A stretch of DNA of 5,516 bases from Bacteriovoracaceae bacterium UBA4097 (GTDB lineage: Bacteria; Bdellovibrionota; Bacteriovoracia; Bacteriovoracales; Bacteriovoracaceae): the NCBI GenBank assembly GCA_002381765.1, contig DFXX01000021.1:1-5516 (forward strand), read 5' to 3'. The notes below the pieces were generated by a model that saw nothing but the letters and a program-made list of their open reading frames with translations, was not told the DNA's origin and searched no databases. Positions 1-5,133 of the stretch are shown here, one piece after another (position 1 is the stretch's first letter; each line of letters opens with the position of its first letter). The position numbers and the translations under genes are program-made.

Positions 1-12
1 CGAAAAGAGTGA

Positions 13-18
13 TAAAAT
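13..18 (+). promoter_or_regulatory. Possible -10 element giving a near-leaderless pilZ-gene transcript
   Basis: TAAAAT lies 9 nt before ATG 28 and matches 5 of 6 bases of the TATAAT consensus. Transcription started about 7 nt downstream would begin at or just before the start codon. This fits the absence of a ribosome binding site; the nearest purine-rich run, at 4-9, is about 18 nt away. The -35 region would lie outside the window, so support is weak. The alternative is that the gene is read through from an upstream gene. Confidence 0.3.
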
Positions 19-27
19 TCTCCCATC

Positions 28-813
28 ATGAAAGTTATCCTTCAAGAATCGGACATCGAGGCCTATCAAAAGATCTTTAGCGATCTTCTAGAGAAGAGCT
101 GTATCCTGGTTCTCTGGCAGCTCCTGGAGCAGGGCCAGCGGGATGTTTATCACTCTCGTCTTCATAACTTTAATAAAAAGTTAAATCTTTTAAACTTTAA
201 ACCAAGCGGGATTAAATTTAATCCCGAGTTGCCGGTTTACTGTTATGTGGGTTTTGGAAATCTTATTTTTAAAACCACTATCCATAATATTGATGCTTAT
301 GGGCTCACGATCAAGGTCCCTAAAGAAGTTAAAGTGCTGGAAGAGAGCGAGGCCAAGAATATCCGCTCAGAGATCAATCGAGATGCTCCTGCTTTCTTTA
401 AAGGGAGTGAGTATAAGCCTGTTAAGGCCATGTCGGAGAGAACTTCCCGAGATCAGGATTTTCTAAATCTCGAGTTCGATAGTATGAGTCTAGAAGAAGA
501 AGACAGGCTCTTTGCCAGCAGACGCTCAAGTCCCCGGGCCCGTCCCAAGGATGAGAAGTGGGTGAAGGTGCAGGTTGGAGAGGATGAAGAGATTTACCGG
601 TTAAAGTTATATGACCTCTCACGGGGTGGAATGAGTTTTGTCACACAGGATAATGATGTCTTTTCTCGGGGCAGTGCTGTCTTTGTTATTGGCTTTGAAG
701 ACTTTGATCTGGATGATCCACTGGTGGGCCAGGTCATGTCTCTTAGACCCATGAATGATGGGGATGAATTTGAGTGGAAGGTCGGTGTTAAATTCACCGA
801 TGGCCAGTCCTAA
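28..813 (+). CDS. PilZ-domain protein, probable cyclic-di-GMP effector
   Basis: A 261-residue cytoplasmic protein with no signal peptide or membrane segment. The C-terminal third (about residues 164-258) reads as a PilZ domain: the arginine motif RxxxR is R166-SSP-R170, and the second c-di-GMP motif DxSxxG is D196-L-S198-R-G-G201. Beta strands follow, ending in WKVGVKF. PilZ domains bind cyclic-di-GMP and usually control motility, surface or envelope functions; the output here is unknown. Residues 1-60 look helical. Residues 68-113 look like a beta-rich module resembling the N-terminal partner domain of YcgR-type proteins or a degenerate PilZ. A charged, low-complexity linker (about 130-163) joins the halves. 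ATG 28 is the earliest possible start because the frame has a TAA at 13-15. No Shine-Dalgarno lies at usable distance. The gene converges on srkA and overlaps it by 4 nt. The PilZ call is good; the regulatory target is not inferable. Confidence 0.85.
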   Translation: MKVILQESDIEAYQKIFSDLLEKSCILVLWQLLEQGQRDVYHSRLHNFNKKLNLLNFKPSGIKFNPELPVYCYVGFGNLIFKTTIHNIDAYGLTIKVPKEVKVLEESEAKNIRSEINRDAPAFFKGSEYKPVKAMSERTSRDQDFLNLEFDSMSLEEEDRLFASRRSSPRARPKDEKWVKVQVGEDEEIYRLKLYDLSRGGMSFVTQDNDVFSRGSAVFVIGFEDFDLDDPLVGQVMSLRPMNDGDEFEWKVGVKFTDGQS

Positions 814-1841
814 TCCTCGTAAGTCATGCGCTCTTGAATCAGTCCCATCTGAATTCTCAGATCAATAAGCTGCTGATCCCAATAGCTTGCTGAAGGAAAC
901 TGCGGAAATATTCTCTGGAAGGAGTGATCATCCCAACGTTTAGCGATCCATGAATTAAAATGCACCATTCGCATGGTTCTTAAGGCTTCGGTGAAATATT
1001 CTATCCGCAGATGATCTCTGCGGGTCATCTCCTTATAGGCCGATAAGAAGCGGTCACGATCCTCAATGCCTTCGGGGTCCTGACCTGGAAAGAGTAGCCA
1101 TAAGTCTTGCTCAACGGGCCCGCTTAAGCAGTCATCAAAATCCACCGCCAAAGGTCCGGCCGAGGTCCAGACGATATTTCCTCGGTGGAAATCTCCATGG
1201 AGTCTTTGTGTGGGTATATTGTTAAACATGGGATTAACCAGAGGAAGAAGCTGATCCAGTAGGGTGAGGTAATGCTGAAAGCTTATGTGATCCACTGGGG
1301 TGAGAAGCTTTAGCTCCTGAGCAGCACTTTCGATAAAAGTCTTGGGATTAAGAGCAAGTCGGTGAGAGAAAGTACCCATGGTTCCCACATTATGAATGCG
1401 GCCAATGAGGCGACCTGCCTGCTCAATTTCTTCTTTATTAAATTCATCTTTTAAGCGTCCCTGAACTTTTGGGAAAAGGGCAAACCACAAATTGGTATCG
1501 CTATGGCGGTGAAGAGTTTTGCCGGAAAATTCAATAGGGGCCACCACCGGAACTTCAAATTCCATGAGGTTTTGTAAAAAGCGATGCTCTTCTAGAATTT
1601 GATCTTCGCTCCAGCGACCGGGGCGATAAAATTTAACGATCACATTGGTAGTAGAGAAGCCCGGGCCAAAATCCAGCGTAGAGGCAAGCTCCACATCATA
1701 GACTCTGTTCTCCAGACTATTGAGGGCCATGATTCGACCGGTGAGTCTCTTTCCATAGGTCTCGGTGGCGTCCATGACGTGCTCGGGAGTGAGAAGATGA
1801 AAATGCTGAGTTTCTGCTCCCCAAATTCTTGATGAATCCAT
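810..1841 (-). CDS. srkA: SrkA/YihE-type stress response serine/threonine kinase
   Basis: A 343-residue cytoplasmic kinase of the aminoglycoside-phosphotransferase fold that closely resembles E. coli SrkA (YihE, 328 residues) along its length. Recognisable blocks are LNSLENRVY (40-48), IVKFYRPGRW with the probable ATP-binding lysine K70, DQILEEH (80-86), catalytic HGDFHRGNIVW (215-225; base D217, metal-binding N222), and VDFDD (233-237), the DFG-equivalent. GPVEQDLWLL and the C-terminal LRTMRMVHFNSW and KRW also match. In E. coli the kinase protects stressed cells and opposes MazF-linked death; whether it does so here is inferred. A short extra segment (about 51-65, TLDFGPGFSTT) lies between strands before K70. 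ATG 1839-1841 is chosen because an AAAGG stands 9 nt upstream. It is the last gene of the minus-strand block, 66 nt after the PhoD-like gene, not next to dsbA as in enterics. The stop TAG overlaps the stop of the convergent PilZ gene. Confidence 0.93.
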   Translation of the reverse strand: MDSSRIWGAETQHFHLLTPEHVMDATETYGKRLTGRIMALNSLENRVYDVELASTLDFGPGFSTTNVIVKFYRPGRWSEDQILEEHRFLQNLMEFEVPVVAPIEFSGKTLHRHSDTNLWFALFPKVQGRLKDEFNKEEIEQAGRLIGRIHNVGTMGTFSHRLALNPKTFIESAAQELKLLTPVDHISFQHYLTLLDQLLPLVNPMFNNIPTQRLHGDFHRGNIVWTSAGPLAVDFDDCLSGPVEQDLWLLFPGQDPEGIEDRDRFLSAYKEMTRRDHLRIEYFTEALRTMRMVHFNSWIAKRWDDHSFQRIFPQFPSASYWDQQLIDLRIQMGLIQERMTYED

Positions 1842-1848
1842 ACCGGTA

Positions 1849-1880
1849 TACCTTTGTAAAAATCAACCTGCCCTAAGGTA
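1849..1880 (-). repeat. Inverted repeat enclosing the srkA leader
   Basis: On the minus strand TACCTT (1875-1880) can pair with AAGGTA (1849-1854), leaving a loop of about 20 nt. The proximal arm contains most of the srkA ribosome binding site. Immediately downstream, 1841-1848 is the perfect palindrome TACCGGTA, which touches the start codon. The stem is only 6 bp with a long loop, so a regulatory role is speculative. There is no T-run terminator in the 1842-1907 gap. Confidence 0.25.
1851..1855 (-). promoter_or_regulatory. Ribosome binding site of srkA
   Basis: AAAGG on the minus strand, 9 nt before the srkA ATG. It is the only clear Shine-Dalgarno sequence in the minus-strand block, so srkA can start translation independently of the gene before it. 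Confidence 0.6.
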
Positions 1881-1907
1881 TCATCACTCTGAGAATTGAT
1901 ATAGGGA

Positions 1908-3254
1908 TTATCGTCTTTTCTTTGGTCGGCGGTAATAGCGTCTTCTGCCCGAGCGGCGTTTGCGCACTTCTTCTAGGTTATCTTGCAGATCTTTGATGAA
2001 GAGAGCAAGCTCTCGCCTGAAATAGACTTCTCCATTTGAACCAATGCTCTCAACTTCCATGAACCAGTGGTTTTCGATTGCCTGATTATTGATCAAGAGA
2101 AAATTGTTTTTTCCTTTAACCGAGACCACTCGCCAGGGATTGAAGTCTTCCTGCTCGAGGGGAAGAAAGGCGTGGATGGGGCTAGAGGTAAGCTCAAAGC
2201 TCGGTCTTCCAAACATGCTTCGAGGAAACTGCATAACTTCACTGAAGTGACGGTCTCCACTCATGAAGATAAACGGGGTAGGTAATTCCTTAAGACTTGT
2301 GACAAAGCGGGAGAAGTTATGAGGGTGGCGGCCTTCAAAAGATTCATAGGTATGATAGCCACCGAAGAACTGATCACCTTTGATCAGGATACTGGGATTA
2401 TTCTCATCTTTTAGATTTTTTAGAAGCCAGCTTTCCTGGTCTATTCCAAGATGACTCCCTTCGGGATGACTGTTTCTAAAGGAGCGGCCATCTAAAAAGT
2501 AGAGGTTAAAGTCTCCTAGGGTCAGGAGTCCTCCCACACCAAAGCTCTTAGTCCAGCTTTCATTTCCCATATCCTGGGCCCAGAAGGCTTCAAAGATTTC
2601 CTTGGAACTGATGCGGTGGGGATATTCGGCCCCGCCGTCATTGATTCCATAGTCATGATCATCCCATAGTGCGTGAGTGGCGATAAGTTTCTGCTGAAAA
2701 AAAAGCGGAAGCTTTAATCTCATATCAACATAACGATCCCAAAGTATTTCCGGAGTCGTTACAATGCTCGCTTTCTCAGTTCGATCGGCATAGACATTGT
2801 CCCCGATTAAAAGCAGGTATTCAGGATCTTTTTTAAGAAGTGTTTCCCAGATATTAAAATGTTTGGTTTCGTAATCATTCAGGCAGGAGGCAACCGCAAG
2901 AGTGAGCTTAGCGGGGGTGAGGGATCCTTTTCCAATAAGCCTTTGATCGATAAGGTTATCTCCCTCAAAGACATAAATATTATGATCCTGGGCCTGCTCA
3001 AAAAAGAAGACCATTTTAAACACAGCATACTCAGAGTGCTCACGGGTAATAACCTTGAGGTCTTCGGGAGTAATGGTTTTGCCTTCCTCGTTTCTGAGTT
3101 CAAATCTGAGGGTTCTATTTTTCAGGGCCACGACACTAAATTCAACTTCCTTGGAACTAGTGAGTCCTTGCAGAATGGAGACCTTAGTATCACTTCTTTT
3201 AGTGTGAAGTTGCGCGCAACCAATGAATAGAAAAAGAATGAAAATGAGTTTCAT
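1908..3254 (-). CDS. PhoD-like metallophosphatase lipoprotein with basic C-terminal tail
   Basis: A 448-residue exported phosphoesterase of the alkaline phosphatase D/PhoD-like superfamily. Residues 1-13 form a short lipoprotein signal (K2, hydrophobic run, FIGC), giving a lipidated C13 followed by Ala, so outer-membrane sorting is likely. The -3 Phe is not canonical. Residues about 25-112 are a beta-rich N-terminal domain. The catalytic core (about 117-360) has ASC (122-124), GDNVYAD (151-157), WDDHDYG (197-203), FLDGRSFR (253-260), IKGDQFF (291-297) and MSGDRHFSE (331-339), the expected metal and catalytic blocks. It probably hydrolyses phosphate mono- or diesters outside the cytoplasm; the substrate is unknown. 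The tail from 431 is extremely basic, 13 Arg/Lys in 18 residues. No Shine-Dalgarno precedes the ATG, which overlaps the maf stop as ATGA, implying translational coupling. phoD itself is not claimed because the wider family is diverse. Confidence 0.88.
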   Translation of the reverse strand: MKLIFILFLFIGCAQLHTKRSDTKVSILQGLTSSKEVEFSVVALKNRTLRFELRNEEGKTITPEDLKVITREHSEYAVFKMVFFFEQAQDHNIYVFEGDNLIDQRLIGKGSLTPAKLTLAVASCLNDYETKHFNIWETLLKKDPEYLLLIGDNVYADRTEKASIVTTPEILWDRYVDMRLKLPLFFQQKLIATHALWDDHDYGINDGGAEYPHRISSKEIFEAFWAQDMGNESWTKSFGVGGLLTLGDFNLYFLDGRSFRNSHPEGSHLGIDQESWLLKNLKDENNPSILIKGDQFFGGYHTYESFEGRHPHNFSRFVTSLKELPTPFIFMSGDRHFSEVMQFPRSMFGRPSFELTSSPIHAFLPLEQEDFNPWRVVSVKGKNNFLLINNQAIENHWFMEVESIGSNGEVYFRRELALFIKDLQDNLEEVRKRRSGRRRYYRRPKKRR

Positions 3255-3853
3255 AGGGGATAGCCGAAATGGATAAGAACATTAGAGAGCTCAATTAAAG
3301 GAAGACCAATGATGGCGGTATGATCGCTCATCTCGATTCTTTCAAAGAGCTTAATTCCCCGGGACTCAAGCTTATAGCTTCCGGCGCAGTCATAGGGTTC
3401 ATCGGCTTCAAGATAGGAGCGGATCTCTTCTCGGGTTAGATCCCGCATATGAAGAGTTGTGGTATTGAGAAAAGTTGTTTCTTCCTGAGGAGTAATCACC
3501 GTCACCGCAGTTAAGAGTTCATGACTTTTTCCCTGCATCTCCCAAAGCTGCTCAATGGCAACTTCAAGGCTTCCGGGTTTATCAAAAATCTTATTGCCGA
3601 TGCAGCAGACCTGATCCGATCCAATAACGCAGGAGCCTTCATAATGAATATAAACGGCCTTTGCCTTAGCACGGGAGAGTTCGATAGCAAGATCCTGAGG
3701 AGTGAGATCCTGATGCTTAAACTGCTCCTCATTTACTCCCGGAGCGATGGCCTCAAAAGGCCAGCCCAGCTGCTCTAAGAGAGCTCCTCGATACTTCGAG
3801 GTGGAGGCGAGGATCAAGGGGTAAGGAAGAGTTAGTGATTTATTTTTTCCCAT
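3251..3853 (-). CDS. maf: Maf/YceF-type nucleotide pyrophosphatase (probable 7-methyl-GTP pyrophosphatase)
   Basis: A 200-residue cytoplasmic Maf protein. Motifs from the ATG at 3851-3853: LASTSKYRGALLEQLG (15-30, nucleotide-binding SxxR loop), IGSDQVCCIG (77-86, catalytic D80), FDKPGS (90-95), CAGSYKLESRGIKLFERIE (156-174) and IIGLPLIEL (181-189). The GSDQVC, CAGS[FY]K, GI.LFER and GLPLI blocks match E. coli YceF rather than the dTTP/UTP-specific YhdE, so hydrolysis of m7GTP to m7GMP and pyrophosphate is the likeliest reaction. SKYR replaces the usual SPRR or SPWR. The frame extends to a TTG at 3893-3895, but I prefer ATG 3853: it gives normal family length (E. coli YceF is 194 residues) and a normal distance to the first motif. 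It overlaps the preceding 99-residue gene by 22 nt, and its TGA overlaps the next ATG. Only a weak AAAG precedes the start. Function is confident, exact start moderately so. Confidence 0.92.
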   Translation of the reverse strand: MGKNKSLTLPYPLILASTSKYRGALLEQLGWPFEAIAPGVNEEQFKHQDLTPQDLAIELSRAKAKAVYIHYEGSCVIGSDQVCCIGNKIFDKPGSLEVAIEQLWEMQGKSHELLTAVTVITPQEETTFLNTTTLHMRDLTREEIRSYLEADEPYDCAGSYKLESRGIKLFERIEMSDHTAIIGLPLIELSNVLIHFGYPL

Positions 3854-4131
3854 ATCTTTAAACAAAAAAACCTGTCTTGTTTTAAATCTTTCCAAGGGTG
3901 ATCGAGAATGATGTCTCTCGTAGGGGATTTATTAATTCCCGCTGCCACACAAGTCTTACACAAAGTTAAGGTGTAATACTTTCTATAATAGGCATAAACA
4001 GCAGCATATTTCTCTTCTTTTTTTTGAGCGACACTCAGGGCCTGGGCAAGCTTCTTGGCGTGGGAATTCATGATATCCCTAAGCTTCTGAGTTTCCTTAT
4101 GTTCAGGATCGAGTGGGAGTTCCAAAGGCAT
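3832..4131 (-). CDS. Small hypothetical protein with CxxC motif
   Basis: I do not recognise this 99-residue protein. It has no signal peptide or membrane helix. Residues about 12-55 are charged and probably helical, possibly coiled coil, ending in an aromatic patch (YAAVYAYYRKYY, 42-53). C58-K-T-C61 forms a CxxC, and a third cysteine, C90, lies near the end with H78 between; metal or disulfide chemistry is possible but unproven. It is probably a real gene because it fills the space between the ROK gene and maf exactly, is open throughout, and its ATG overlaps the ROK stop by one base (TAATG). This overlap suggests coupled re-initiation, consistent with no visible Shine-Dalgarno. The last 22 nt overlap the maf start. 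It contains an A8 run (codons 36-38 region) and a T7 run (codons 88-90). It could be a small accessory or regulatory protein of a neighbouring enzyme, an inference from position alone. Confidence 0.7.
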   Translation of the reverse strand: MPLELPLDPEHKETQKLRDIMNSHAKKLAQALSVAQKKEEKYAAVYAYYRKYYTLTLCKTCVAAGINKSPTRDIILDHPWKDLKQDRFFCLKIWEKINH

Positions 4132-5066
4132 TAGTGAGTAACCTCATCAAAGATAAGAGCGGCCCCACCATAGACAGCTCCCTTTTCGGCCGAAACCGAA
4201 GCGGAGAGAACTTTAATTTTCCCTCTAAGGGAGTAATGAACTTGATTATTGAGTTTATTTTCGATGAGCTGATTGAATGCTTCACCCAATTTTGAGACTC
4301 CTCCGCCAATGACAAAGGCTTCAGGTCCGATTAACACCGACATGCTCACTAGTCCCGAAACTAACTCATCCACGATGGCATTGATGATGGTTGTGGCCCG
4401 AAGATCTCCCTCGCGGAAGATGATACCAAGTTTTTCAATGGTCCATTCCTCATGGGTGAGCTCTTTAATAGTTTGCTTAATCCCCTTGGCCGAGAGATAG
4501 CTCTCCAGATGATTCATTCCTCCGCATGAGCAGAGGCGTCTTTTCTCATGGGGAATGATAACATGGCCACCTTCTCCCCCCAGGCCATTGGCCCCACGGT
4601 AGAGCTTATTATTCAGAATGAGTCCAGAACCAACGCCGGTTCCTAGAGTAATGAGAATAAAGTCAGAGAGGTGCTTTCCCGCTCCCCACTTGTTTTCACC
4701 CATGGCCGCAAGATTGGCATCATTTTCGATAATGGCATGGGTCTTAAAGTGAGTTGCAAAAAGCTCTTTTAACGGGACATCTTTCCAACCTAGATTGGGG
4801 GCATGATCGACCCGTCCAGTAAAGTAATTGGCCATCGGTGCCCCGGCCCCAACGCCTAAAATACTTTTGTCTCCTAGCTTGATCTTTAATTCTGAAGCGA
4901 GGATGTGCTCACATTCCTGGGAGAGTTGTTGGATAAAAAGGGCAGGCCCACAATCCTTGGGGGTAGGATGAATACGAAAGCTTAACAGTTCGCCTGCAAC
5001 ATTAAAGAGTCCGATCTTTGTGTTGGTGCCACCGATGTCTACACCAAAAGCGTATTGATCTTTCAT
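4131..5066 (-). CDS. ROK-family sugar kinase, probable glucokinase
   Basis: A 311-residue cytoplasmic kinase with the full ROK plan and no N-terminal helix-turn-helix, so an enzyme rather than an NagC/Mlc repressor. Visible are the ATP phosphate loop DIGGTNTKIG (10-19), APNLGWKDVPL (89-99, glucokinase-like), ENDANLAAMGE with catalytic D116 (114-124), LGTGVGSG (141-148), GGEGGH (163-168) and the adenosine-motif region VIGGGVS (252-258). The zinc motif is present but altered: H168 and C179-S-C181-GGMN-H186-L-E188, where the family norm is CxCGxxGCxE, so the last Cys is His and the preceding Gly is Asn. Glucose phosphorylation to glucose-6-phosphate is the best guess; N-acetylmannosamine, fructose or another hexose cannot be excluded. 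The start is the first ATG after an in-frame TAG; no strong Shine-Dalgarno is visible. It is the first gene of the block, divergent from the carbonic anhydrase-like gene. Its TAA overlaps the next ATG. Confidence 0.9.
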   Translation of the reverse strand: MKDQYAFGVDIGGTNTKIGLFNVAGELLSFRIHPTPKDCGPALFIQQLSQECEHILASELKIKLGDKSILGVGAGAPMANYFTGRVDHAPNLGWKDVPLKELFATHFKTHAIIENDANLAAMGENKWGAGKHLSDFILITLGTGVGSGLILNNKLYRGANGLGGEGGHVIIPHEKRRLCSCGGMNHLESYLSAKGIKQTIKELTHEEWTIEKLGIIFREGDLRATTIINAIVDELVSGLVSMSVLIGPEAFVIGGGVSKLGEAFNQLIENKLNNQVHYSLRGKIKVLSASVSAEKGAVYGGAALIFDEVTH

Positions 5067-5102
5067 ACACTTAAAAAGCTATCATGAAACAAGGTCCTAG
5101 GC

Positions 5103-5108
5103 TATAAT
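5103..5108 (+). promoter_or_regulatory. Probable -10 box of the carbonic anhydrase-like gene
   Basis: A perfect TATAAT lies 25 nt before the ATG, in the 67-nt gap between divergent genes. The expected transcription start near 5115 leaves a leader of about 19 nt containing the ribosome binding site. The -35 is poor: CTATCA at 5079-5084, spacing 18, matches only three of six bases. Confidence 0.5.
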
Positions 5109-5121
5109 TAGGCCCATTTCC

Positions 5122-5127
5122 AAAGGA
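5122..5127 (+). promoter_or_regulatory. Ribosome binding site of the carbonic anhydrase-like gene
   Basis: AAAGGA ends 6 nt before ATG 5134-5136. It is the best Shine-Dalgarno in the window and fixes that start. An overlapping ATG at 5127-5129 is in another frame and stops within ten codons. Confidence 0.7.
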
Positions 5128-5133
5128 TGAATC

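Noticed and set aside
2859..3230. A 123-codon open frame on the plus strand opposite the PhoD-like gene
   Set aside because: It lies wholly antisense to a gene with clear family motifs; the translation shows no domain and there is no supporting ribosome binding site.
3854..3895. TTG start extending Maf by 14 residues
   Set aside because: No Shine-Dalgarno, deeper overlap with the preceding gene, and the added residues are outside the Maf fold; ATG 3853 gives normal length.
4018..4025. Homopolymer of eight A on the minus strand as a frameshift site or broken gene
   Set aside because: The zero frame reads through cleanly to a sensible stop at the maf overlap, so there is no evidence of a frameshift.
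5084..5107. Seven-codon mini-ORF (ATG at 5084, TAA at 5105) upstream of the carbonic anhydrase-like gene
   Set aside because: It overlaps the -10 box and would not be in the transcript started there.
5067..5110. Promoter for the ROK gene on the minus strand
   Set aside because: Candidates (TTGTTT at 5087-5092, weak TATAGC at 5101-5106) have wrong spacing or poor matches; a promoter must exist nearby but I cannot place it.
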